Assembly (NCBI GenBank): GCA_036852015.1
Contig: JAANDG010000229.1
Span: 147,325 to 211,324, forward strand
Direction of reading: 5' to 3'
Source: Pelodera strongyloides
Taxonomy: Eukaryota; Nematoda; Chromadorea; Rhabditida; Rhabditidae
DNA: 64,000 nucleotides
Shown: in pieces, positions 49,034 to 60,222 of the stretch
Numbering within the stretch: the first letter of the stretch is position 1
Layout of the letters: each line of letters begins with the position of its first letter
Notes under the pieces: model-generated
Told to the model about the DNA's origin: nothing
What the model saw: only the letters and a program-made list of their open reading frames with translations
The model's database searches: none
Translations under genes and position numbers: made by a program

Positions 49034-52000
49034 GATCAAAAGTAAGTCTCAGACCCTTGAAAACTTTTTTAGATCTTCAAACTTTTAATACAAACCTCCA
49101 TAAAGGCGACCAATTCTACTAAGCAATACATAATAATCGTTGGCAGTGCCATGATCAGATGGAAGATGTTTCTGATGATTCCTGTTTTATCCTTCGTTCC
49201 TTTCGGGAACACCTATAAATACCTACATTATCCATGAATTGAATTTGCCTTGCGTCTACCTCATGCCTCCTAACGTTCAATTAGGAAAGCGTACATATTA
49301 AATTGAGTATGTCTAAAGAAGAAGTAATTCTCCATATTCATATTACGCGGCCACATGTCCCTGCTAATTTTCTAATTGAAGCGCCACGATTTCATAGAAT
49401 ATGAATATTCTGTTTTTATGTCTGAGGTGGTGAAGTCAACTTTTCAAACTTCCAAAGCGGACTGCTTTTGACAATGAAACACGTACCGGCTGACAAATGT
49501 AGTTGATCACGAAGACCATGAAGAACCAGAAGTATTGAAGTCCCAGGAATCCCAACATCACCCATGTGAAAATTTTCTGATCGTGGAAAACAACGTTATC
49601 CCTTGAGTCGTGGTTAGCGGCTTTCAGCATGACAGGAGTCTAAAACGTGCACTTGTTGAAATAGCGTTCTTCGAGTGTTCCTCTCTGCGGAAATTAGTTA
49701 GCAGGATCTTGGAAGACATAGAGCATAATAATAAGATAGCAAACGTATTTTACCAAAATGGGAGCGATGATTGTGTAGATTGAAGCAATGCACAAGAGGA
49801 ATCCGTAGTAAAAGACGAATTTAGCGGCAAAGGAGATCGACACCGTGATTGGAAGGCGGAAGGCCTTGATGGCGAAGTAGTGGAACACCTGAGAATATGT
49901 ATGAATTAGCGATATCACCTTAAGATTGAGTCTGGCTATTTTTTGGCAGGCAACCATCCGATATGTGTCATTTTCAGTTCTTTGCCAGCTTGTTCTTTAT
50001 GTTGTGTTCTTTATGTTGTGAAATCGATTAATCCTCTGAAACCCAAATACCTCAGCGGCTCCAATAGTCCACCTCCGGATCTGACGGGCCCACTCATACC
50101 ACTCGTCAATGTAGTTTTTGCCTGCAAGATACTTACAATAACTCTTGAATTGACATCACATATTTTGAGAAACTAGCCTCCGCAAAGTTCTAGTTTTGGA
50201 AATTACTCTAGATGAGCTAATCACATGATCATTTTGCTTGTAAACACATTCTTTAGCTCTTTTGTTATTACCTGATGTAGGTCCAGACAATGTGGCGACA
50301 GGAATAGCACGGATCACACACTTCCTTCGTACGGCCAATGACCATCTGATCAGGGCAATGATGTCATCCATCTGGAAATAGATAGCAATTTGTGAAGTCG
50401 ATCATCACAACTATTTTGAATAACAGGATGTCCAATAGATAGAGTTGATTTTTCTCACAACCACAGCTATTGCTCCATTTCGAAGCGGGACACATTCTGT
50501 TAGATAAATTAGGTAGAGACAACTAATATGTGTCACTTAAAAGCTCTCTACCTGATATCCGGGATGTGTGTATTCTCCGTCCTCAAACAGCTTCAGTGTG
50601 AGCGAGAAAATGCTCATTGTGTTGATGTTCCACGGGATGAGGTATCTAAACATCTTGATTTGCACTGGCTAAAAAATACCAAGTACTGTCGTTACTTACT
50701 ATTCAAGTCTAAAATACATATGCATTCAAAAAGCAAAGGAACCTACCCCATCATGAAGAATGCTCTCAAAAGTCCAGTGACTCTCACAAAGAATGGGGAT
50801 TGATCCAGGTTGATGCAGTAGAATAAGGGACTCTGCCAGACTGTGGTGTTGCGGTTCTAAAACGGCGGCTCAACTCATGTGCAATAGGCAATTCACTGCG
50901 GAAAAAGTGTTTAGATATTGTGTTGCATATATAAGAACATATCTATAACTAGCTTATGACCACTTCGATAGAAAAGTTGGCACGGCTGTTTAAAAAAAAA
51001 TTGTTGTACCTTCGCTGGCAGCTTCCAGTAGTCTTCCTCAAGGGCATCAAAGTATCTATCTCCGAAAATCGAATCACAGTCTCCTGTAGTGACCAGAAGT
51101 TCTACGTTCTCCCCGGGTTCGTCAAGAGGATAACGCTAAAAGCTATTTTGTTACTTTCCAGCCAATATATTTTTTTTTCTTTGATCACCGTGACCAAGCG
51201 AACATATTTACCTAGACTATGACATTTTTTGGAACAAAACCATGTTCAGCCCCTGCAAAGTTCAGACAAATTCACGTACGCATTGTTTGCTGATCTGTTA
51301 AACTACACAAGTGCAAATATCATCATTTCAGATTAAACACAGCCTGCTACTTTCAGGAAGTTTGTTTTGAGCCCACATTGCACTCAAACATCGACATCAT
51401 GTTGTTGTTACTCATTTTAATCACAGCATTCAACGGATTTGTTTGCATAACTAGTTTGATCAGGTTCATATCATAAGATAAGAGTCAAAATGGAAAACTG
51501 ATGTTTTTGGAAGAAATATTGGAAGTGCTAATGTACCTTATCGGCTCTCAATTGCTTTACAGCCATCCTTGCAGCATAGTTAAAGTTGGAACATTTTCCG
51601 GGAATGTCACCCTGGAGACCCTTTGGGTGGAAAGTGACAATGAACTTTTCGCACAGAGGATCGTACTTTTGATGGAGCATCCGACTTTTCTAAATATTTA
51701 TTTTTGATAACCATTTACTTAATATGTTGTTCTACCATACAAAGGGACTGAATATTGGTAATAAAAATGTGAACAAAATTCACCTCTTCTTTATCTGGAG
51801 TTCCCTCTTCCATTCCTATTAAGATGCTGATCTTGTGCTTACAATCAGGCTGCGAGGTGATACTGCAAAACAAGAAAAGGTAAGGAAGGTGTGTAGCTCA
51901 GTGATACTGCTCCTTTCTCAGGGAAGAAGTGTTACTACATTTTATGTTTTGGTGGAAGGTGTTTGCTAAAGGGCTTAATTCGTTATAGTTTTCAATAGTC

Positions 52001-53219
52001 AACCTGTCAATTGTGTCCATCAGCAACTCCATGGGTTCTTTGTAGACGCAGAGACCGACCAAATGCTTCACTTTGATTTTTGTTGGATTATTTACCTGAA
52101 AGAATGTGTTTTTGAGAAACAGATCTGTTTGTTTCGGCTGCACAGTAGATAGAGTAAAGCGTAGCAAAAAAATAGGCAATAAGTAAATAAAAATACAATC
52201 ATTTTTCGCATTCGATTAATTGCCAAGAGTGAAATCCTTACATTGGCAAGATCAATCTGGTGGTGTTTGTACTTTCTCAGACGATATGAGTACCGCAGTG
52301 CGTTAAAGATGGCGATCATCCAAAGGAGGTGGAGGATTATGCATACTATTGTGACGAGTTCCAATGAAAAGTCCTAGAAAACCAAATTATTAGAATACGT
52401 CCACTTAACGACCTGTTCAACATAATTAGACATAACTAGCATCCTGTGGCTGACTTTGTGCTAGGCAATTCACAGTCTTTTCATTTAAAAAGTGAGTTCT
52501 AGTATATATATATATATATATATATATACCTGTACTGCCGGAATAAATGGGATCCAAAAACAAGACGAAAGGAAGAGAAATATCAAGAAAGTGAACAGCA
52601 AATTCCATCTGATGTAAGCATTGGCTGGTTTGGCCACACGTCCTGTGTACAGTGAGAATCTAAAACAAAGTCACTTGAAGCTATGCAACAGTAATCTGGT
52701 AAAGATATCGTTTTTGGTAAAGAGATACAGTTCACTTAATGACGCTTCAAGTTCGTCTACAAATGCTCGTTCGTACCTTCGAAAGCTCTCTCCGATCGAA
52801 CGCTTAGCACTGGATCCCATACGTTGGATTCGGCTTGGACGTCGCGCCTTTTTGAATTCAGGAACTGGCATAGGAAGCACTGTCTCCTAAATGATTAGAA
52901 TTTAGTGGTACTCCATTGAAGATTATACTGTCATACACTACCCCCTTGCTACAAGTTGGAACTACCTACGACTGCGCCTGGAATTAGAAATGCATGGAGG
53001 TTAAAGAGACGGGGATGGTAAATGAGCCTAGTTATCTGCTGTTCTGTGTAGTGCCATAATTCGACTAAACACTCGTGAGGAGTTAAGTTCTATAATGGAA
53101 AGTGGATGAAACACACGCACCTTTAGAATTCCGGGCGGCGGAAAAGTCTTGGCCCTACTGAGGTCATAGTCGAGCACTATCTCATCAGGTACACTATTGT
53201 CGCTCGGGTCGTTGCTCAT
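48605..53219 (-). CDS. Family 2 (GT2-type) multi-pass membrane glycosyltransferase
   Basis: Exons, 5' to 3': 53121-53219, 52777-52886, 52530-52659, 52242-52373, 52004-52095, 51784-51862, 51537-51689, 51010-51135, 50747-50856, 50552-50645, 50272-50371, 50051-50121, 49754-49888, 49487-49639, 49096-49212, 48605-48706. All phases agree: 600 residues. After a disordered basic N terminus come two transmembrane helices (about 88-108 and 115-135). A cytosolic GT-A domain follows with L-C-V-Y-K-E-P, VGMEEGTPDKEE, a DxD motif TTGDCDS (Asp 284 and 286), VWQSPLFYCINLDQSPFF and QIRRW (422-426). Three or more C-terminal helices follow. The DxD and QxxRW motifs are those of processive GT2 enzymes such as chitin, hyaluronan and cellulose synthases. 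Substrate and product are unknown, and it is much smaller than chitin synthase. The last intron contains the poly(G) run. A donor in intron 3 overlaps a TA repeat. A TTTTAG one base before the ATG could be a trans-splice acceptor. Confidence 0.9.
48958..49032. repeat. Uninterrupted run of 75 G
   Basis: 75 consecutive G on the plus strand inside the last intron (48707-49095) of the minus-strand glycosyltransferase gene. In the pre-mRNA it would be poly(C) and the template strand is the G strand. It may be a true homopolymer, which folds into G-quadruplexes and is unstable, or an assembly artefact from low-signal reads being called as G. Confidence 0.9.
52503..52528. repeat. TA microsatellite abutting a splice donor
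   Basis: About 13 TA units. The minus-strand donor of glycosyltransferase exon 3 (CAG|GTATATAT) lies at its edge, so the intron's first bases are the repeat itself. Confidence 0.9.
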
Positions 53220-54533
53220 TCTAAAAGGACACAATCTCAAAGTACATTAAATTGCAATTGACTATATTGTCAAAATTTATATGTCAGATAATAATATTGT
53301 AGAGTGATAGGCAATGTCATGATATTCCAAAAAAAGTAGGAACGTCAACTAAGTTATACTGTGTTTTATATTGAGTATTGATCATGTAGGAAAATATCAA
53401 ACTACATATTATAATAGTTTATTGATGATATGCAATTAACAACTCAAAGATTGAACTGCTGAATGGAATGTATGCTCTTTACGCTGCTAAGTGCTTTTAT
53501 ATTTTGAACTCAAAGAAGGCGGAGTCGGAGGGACATACTGTAACGCACGGTGTACGCAAACAGATGACGAACAGTTCCGTAGTAACACGCATGGGGGAAA
53601 ACAGTTATGCAAACTTTTCGTTCTAAACGGTAAATCAAGTACGTACGCAAATAGTGTGGTGGCTCATTAAGGAAATATCTTTGCTAGTCTGTGTATGAAT
53701 CATTAGTGCGGAGCAGTATTTGTATTCTTTGTCATATTTAAGATTTAATTTAGGGTTATCCACAAGGAATGGCTGGTGCTTAACTCCGACAGTCCAGACA
53801 TATAAGGTTTTGCACAATTAGCTATTCACTAGGATAGGATTATTTTTCGATGTTTTTAAAATTTAATATAATAATAATTTTATATAATAAGCCATTATAA
53901 TAATAAATATTATATAATAAGCCAATATAATAATAAATATTATATAATAAGCCAATATAATAATAAATATTATATTGGCATTGATCTTTGTTATGCACTT
54001 GATCTGTGCTCATTTCAAATACGGAATAGGTTCAAAGTATCCTACAACACTGCAATATTTAATACTGTATTAATTGACATTTTTTGTAAAAAAATATAGT
54101 ACCGTTTTCGATGACGCATTTTGTTTTATGCAAATACGGAACTTTCGATCATAGCTAGCTTGTAACATGCCTATGACTTCATTTTCATATGATTGTACGC
54201 CGTTTATGTCTCAATATTTGATAGCAAATAAGTAGTTTTACGCACGGAATTAAAGGTGCATGACTACTTCTTTAAACGCGTTATCAGTGACTCGTTACGT
54301 AAACTTGCTCAAATAATTCGCAATCCAATTTTTGCACTTTAGTCCTTTTTGGTGTGTTTTTACTTAAATCGCTATATGATGTCCAACATCTGACTATGAC
54401 ACTCTGTAAGAGTAGACACCAAGAATAAAGGAACTGGAAGCGGAACCTATTGGTAGTGAGTTTCTGGTTGCGTCTATCTTAGTTGGTTCTATTCAAATAA
54501 AGCTAACCTTTTTTAAAGGTTACTTCCTCAAGT
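53220..54533. other. Intergenic, AT-rich
   Basis: Promoter side of the glycosyltransferase gene. It contains the 30-bp tandem repeat listed separately. No exons are recognised. Confidence 0.5.
53868..53980. repeat. 30-bp tandem repeat, about 3.5 units
   Basis: The word AAGCCA recurs exactly every 30 bases (53889, 53919, 53949) within units of the type TATATAATAAGCCAATATAA plus TAATAAATAT. The first unit has one substitution. The DNA is almost pure A/T. Confidence 0.9.
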
Positions 54534-54763
54534 ATGCGGCGCTTGTTTGCAATTTTCATTACCCTCAATGTACTGTTTGTCGCAGAAACCGGCTTAGGTA
54601 TGAGGTTCAGACAATGCGGCCAAGTACTTGATCAAAGGTATCAATTAAACGAAGATGCTGTCCCACTCTTTACACAGTACCCTCGTTTTATCCTAGAAGT
54701 TGGAAAAATCTGGTTAATTGTTCACTTTATTTCACAGCTTGTGATCGAGATACCACTTTGTAA
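54534..54763 (+). CDS. Possible small secreted protein, unknown family
   Basis: Exon 1 (54534-54597) encodes MRRLFAIFITLNVLFVAE then T-G-L, a good signal peptide, and ends at G|GTATGA in phase 1. Exon 2 (54678-54763) follows TTTACACAG and reads V-P-S-F-Y-P-R-S-W-K-N-L-V-N-C-S-L-Y-F-T-A-C-D, ending at TAA. The product is 49 residues with two Cys in the mature part. Alternatively exon 2 splices at TT|GTAAAC into a short exon near 54988 that adds another Cys. The signal peptide is the firm part; the 3' structure is a guess. Confidence 0.35.
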
Positions 54764-57700
54764 ACGGTGAGCTTCAATTTTACGTCACAACGATCTGATA
54801 CCTGACGCAATTGTTGGTCTTTCTGTCAATAAAAATCAGTTCTCCATTGTCTACTGCATTCTTACACTTTACGGATACTACCTTCAAAACCTAGGAACAA
54901 ATAAATGTGTGGGCTGAGCAAACAGGTATTCGCATTCATATATGGGGGTGCGTGAATGGTCATAGTTCGGAGTTCACTGTATTTCAGACGCTGTGCTCAA
55001 TTTTCCGAATATATCCCGAAAAAAATATAATCATCGCAGGTGCAAGTTGCTTGCACGCAAAGAAATTGCCAAGCAACATGAGTTTACCTTGTTATTTACC
55101 CTTCGGATCAACGGCCTACCACACTAAATGACCTACAAACGGGATAACTTCTGAACTCTCGTTTGCTCTCAGCATACATGAAAACGAAATTTTCTGAACT
55201 CCATTTTTTTCCACTCTAGTCAGGCAGGCATATAACTAAGCGATCGATTTGAGAGTATGAGGTGCATGGTTCCCTATTAGCATGTCTCCCACACCCCAAT
55301 ACTATAAGATTAAAACCTATGAAAGCGAGAAATCGTCCTCTTCTTCGAACCATGCATTGTTTTCAGAAAGGGCCGCGGTTTCACACATTGGTTCAAGTTC
55401 ACATCAAATTGTCCCACCAACTTGTAAAATCAACCGCCCACACGAGCAAAAAACCGTTAAATAACCTTTTTGTGTGTTTACATCACATGTACGTGAATTC
55501 CGCGGTGCACATGTGAATGGTTTAAGTTTTTCTGCTGTGGGCGCGCTGTGAAAAAGCAAACAAAAGTTGCATGGATCGCGTTTTCCCATGAGGGAAGGGG
55601 CATTTGCGCCAGAAAATGGACACATTTTGACCAGGACACCCACTTGCTCCCGCAGCGATAAGTCTTCCCGCGTTACATGGCAAAGAACAAGAACATACAG
55701 AGAGATCAAACTCAAAAGACAAGAGTGTTTGATGATCGACATCAAACTACGGTAGAAGCTTCAAAAGTTTAATATTTTGTTGGAAAGCAGTTTTCTCGTC
55801 GAAGAAAAACTGCCACTGTTAATGAAGTCGCAGAAAACGATTCTAAGTAAGTTTGCGGCTCAATTTCCGATATAATTCGCAAGTGGAAAATGAGCGGAAA
55901 ATCAGAAACACTTCGTGTTTTAAAACGTTTTATTTATATTTATCGGGTAACGTTTTGAGTTTGTTGCTCGAAAAAGGGCCGGCATACAGTAAGTATAGTA
56001 AACTGTGTGTGCAGGCTTAGAAAACATATCGTCTTAGTTAGAACATACTGGAATGACTCATACAACGTACACTCTACTTTTCAGTGTTTGTATAAAAACA
56101 ATCCTCAAAAAAAAAGAAGATTCCAACAATATTGAGATCGGTTTACCACACCCGTTCATATGTATGAATGTTGATCTGGTCTATAGATGTACTCCCTTTT
56201 GCGATGAGTAAATGGAAAAAATGAGCCACCCGTTAAAAACTGTTCTTCAAAATAACACACGAACTATCGTTGGTCAAAGAGTACCACGGGGTAAAACAGA
56301 TCAACAAAGTCCCGAAAAGGAAGTGAATTATAAGTGGCTTCCATATTTGCCTTTGTTTTTACTTAAGTGCGGTACTATTTTTGTTGATTTAGCAATATAT
56401 AATTTGTATCCGCGATGCGGTGTGCATAATTTTTTAAAGTTACGTACAATATTGTCGATCCCTGCCTAATCTGGAGATGGCCGATCCCGATTGTATCAGG
56501 AATAAGTGCATAAGTACAGTTCTGACTTCAGAGAGCCGCTTTTTGTCAAAGGCAATTCGCGGTTCACAATGGGTTTTTAGTGGGAAACAATAGTGCAAAC
56601 CGTCTGACTTTGAACCAAGAGTCAGTGTGGTTCGTGTAGGCTTCGGACTTACTATCAGACTACTATTTCTGTCCCCTTTGTTCCCGTTGCAGTCCATAAG
56701 ATATTACAAGAGCCGACTAAGGTCAATTGAACTTTTTATCAATTCTAGGAGTCTTTACTCAACTAGGCTCTTGGGCTGAATTCAGATAAAACCCTTATGG
56801 TTGGTTTTCAAATCGATTGTTCCAACGTACTGGTGTAAGAGTCCTTTGTTTAAAAAAGGACAAATTTTCACAAAATAGACAAAGAGACACATTTCAATTG
56901 TTGAGCGAACGTAACCAGGTAATATTTTTGGATATTTTTTCATTTGACGACGTTTTTGATCCGCGAAAAAGAAAATTATTGGTTGTAGAGCATTTTATCC
57001 TTTGAATTCAAGAGCAACATATAAACATGTCTTGCGCTTCGCACAAGCACGCCCTAGAAGAGTTGTTGGTATACGTAGAAGTGTGCACTGATATAGTTTG
57101 GGTACTGTTGCGATCCTTTTTAGCATATCATGCATACACTGACATTATAATATAGCAAAGAAACATAGTACCTACTGAATGTTGCCATCGGGTCTGCTAC
57201 TGCATATCAGAACTGCCAATAAAACTGTCAAAAGCACCTTTCATGAAAGCTTGTATGTATCTTATCACAAAAGAGGGCAACGTAGTGAACTACTTGTCAA
57301 CACTTATCACTTTAGATTTAAGTATTTAACGCTTTTCGCGACTTAACTTTGCTGAAAATATCATTTGCAAGTATGTAACCTTCGTTACTTCCGATCTTTT
57401 TCATATTTCAATCTCTGGCGACGTGTTTCTTGTTGGCTATGTTGATGTTCTTTAAACAAAGAAGACGATACAAATGTGTGAAAACACTACAATAAGCACA
57501 GTCTACGGGTAGTGTAATGTGAGTGTTAGTGTTACCAATCTCATGTTTTGGAAAAAGTTAAGACGGCGTTTCGTTCCGTAACTTGTCTGATTCATCCCCC
57601 CTTCTTCTCTAATACTTATGACGAGTATTGAGCATAAAGGTCACCTAGTAATCATAACTACGAAAACGTTCAGGAAGATATAACTTGTTGTGGTGTCCTT

Positions 57701-60222
57701 TTCTAAAGCTAATATGCCACTACAGTATGTATGTTTAAAAAAAGTTTGTGCAGCCGTTATTAAGCGTGCATGCGTTTGCACTCTTACTTCCAATCAAATC
57801 TGCATCAACCAAAACTTATATGCTCTGCTCTTCTGATATTTAAAACATTAACTATTTACTTAATAGGATATCTGTTTTTTATTCTATCCGTTAACAGTTT
57901 AAAATACTCCCACGATTCGTTGAAATTGATTGTTTTGTTATATGTCAATTATGTTTATTTACTGCTGGATTTGACTCATCACCGGAAACAATTTACGAAA
58001 CACGTGAGTTGAATCACATCAACCGAATACAACGAAGCATAATGAGACATTCTTTCCCATAATCAGCTGTTTCCCCCTTTCCCCACCCATTGCACAGAAA
58101 AAATGATGTCAAAACAACTGATTTTGAAGCGTACAGACGTCTGCCTCTATAAAAATGAATTGTACACAAAAGTAAAAAAAAATGTATATAAAAGTGAATC
58201 GCATGAGTAATGAGGGGTATAATATATCATCACGTTTTGAAATGATCAACCCCCGTTTAAATTCACGGTACCCGTTTCATTTCCTTTTTTTTACTTCGTC
58301 AAATTCCGTTGGTCGCAACGAAGTTCCATACTTTGTATCTACTTCTGGTCCCGATAAGTTTGTGATAATGCTTAGCCTCATGTTTTCCTCATATAATATT
58401 TATGTTGCGTATTGTTGCCGAACACCCTGCACTATTTTTCTCAATACGTGTATGTACAAAGGTTAATTCATAATTAAATAGTGTTGCTTCCCTACTTATT
58501 ACTCCATTCCGCACGGTTAAGTGATAAAAAATTAATCGCCGTCGTTTCCACCGAAGAGTGAAACTTAGTGATAAACTTATATCATCCTCCAAGATACCAT
58601 CTTTTCCGTTCACATCGACCAGTTTGCCATCTTTATCCGTAGATTACTGACCTCCGCTCGAATCCACAAAACTGAATCCGCAAAACGTAGGATAGCTCAG
58701 AGGAACCAAACTTCTTTGCATCGCAATGCTTCTGTAGGATGGGTAATGAGTTGTTTTTAGACGTATAAGTTACCACATATTAAAGGGATAGGTTCACCTC
58801 GAATTGCACCTTTTTTATAATTTATGTTGATAGTATGACCTATGACTGTCAAAATGCGAAAATTGCAGTAAATTACCTTGCTCCCCGTAGTAGGAGAGCT
58901 TGCTCAAAAAGCTAAACTACCTCGAATTTATAAAACAATTGGAGTACCGCAGCCATGGCAAGTGGGAAGTAGCGTAGCAGGGCTGGAGACGCTAGAAGAT
59001 ACAGTGCCCTTTTATCATCCTCTGTCTATCACAACAATACATGCACCTCCAACCCCGTCACGCTATTTCCCATTTAGCTAACCTAAGCTGCGGTACTCCA
59101 ATTGTTTTATAAATTCGAGGCAGTTTAGCTTTTTGAGAAAGCTCTCCTACCTGGGGGAGAAAAGGTAATTTTATGTAATTTTCGCATTGTAAAGGTTTTC
59201 GGCCATACTATCAATTGAAAGCATTCAAAAAGGTGCAAATCCTAGGGAACCTATCCCTTTAAGTGCAACACTAAGATATTGCCTTACAGGGCCGTCCCTT
59301 AACGTATGTGCTTAAGCTTAAGTAACATTCACCAGCACTTCCAATTTGAACTTTAACCGAGAACTGTGCTTGTCAGTGCAAGCACGTACGTTTGAAAAAC
59401 TGTACGCATCTGTGAATTTTTGCACTGTGGTTTACTAGAAAAACAGTTCCACAACTTGGTGGTCGCAAAAACAACTGGTACAGCCCTACTCGGACACACC
59501 TGCAACCTTTTTTCCCTAAATTCATAATTTGGGACTGGGCGGTATCTGTAAACTTAAGTGGATTGCATCAAACAGCCGGCCGCTGGAGATACAGTTATTT
59601 TCTCCTATCGGCGACTATTAGGACCGTAAAGGTGCCGCACGTAGAACTGACCGTACTCAGAAAAAAATAATAGAATTTAGAATTTCATTACCTAATTTAG
59701 AAGCCACATATTTCTCTTCGAAGATATTGTCTTGTTTTATTGTTTTCGTGAGAACATCTTCTTCAAATCGCATTTTTTTCCGAAAGTGTCACTTCAAAGT
59801 AATGGAGTTGTAATCAGTCATGGGTGCTGCTTTGCCAAATAAGTGTGATCTCCCTTATCGTCCAAAACTTGATAAGTAGATTCCCCTGACCGTGTTGATG
59901 CTTGATGTCTGCAGTTCAGTTGGTGAAATAGTCTCCTAGATATTACCATTGACTGCTTGTGAGGTTCAGAACCCATTATTGAGTCCGGTGTCTGAGAAAG
60001 TCCCTCTTCAAAAAAAGGGAAAACAATCAAACTGAAATAAACACTAAAACGGTGCAAAACCGTCCCACATCGTGCTTGTCTACTTTGGAACTGTAAACAT
60101 GTTTTCCTTTGTTCTTTTTGTCAGGTAACTCCGCCCATCATGCCATTGTTGCGTACTCTAAACCGTCTGTATCTTATGAACTCACCGTGACTTTCAAAAG
60201 AAGATCACTACAGTTATTTCAG
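54764..60222. other. Gene-poor stretch with one foldback element
   Basis: Apart from the element at 58783-59259, I see only weak candidates. The plus frame 55282-55464 (60 codons, Ser-rich, MSPTPQYYKIKTYESEK) and plus frame 56212-56469 (85 codons, with one hydrophobic stretch) have protein-like codon use but no neighbours, introns or family. They are noted here rather than called. Confidence 0.35.
58783..59259. mobile_element. Long palindromic MITE with TA target site
   Basis: A 477-base foldback with TA at both ends (58781-58782 and 59260-59261). The terminal AAGGGATAGGTTC is mirrored by GAACCTATCCCTT. A long inner match joins GCTAAACTACCTCGAATTTA plus TAAAACAATTGGAGTACCGCAGC (from about 58911) to its complement ending at about 59137. 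The spacer is about 150 bases. An open frame at 58878-59081 is a by-product. No transposase. Confidence 0.85.

Noticed and set aside
48749..49039. ORF with a long proline run
   Set aside because: It is the poly(G) tract read on the other strand.
53868..53980. Possible CRISPR-like array
   Set aside because: Direct 30-bp tandem units without spacers, pure A/T, in an animal genome; an ordinary minisatellite.
58878..59081. 67-codon ORF
   Set aside because: Contained in the arms and spacer of a palindromic MITE.
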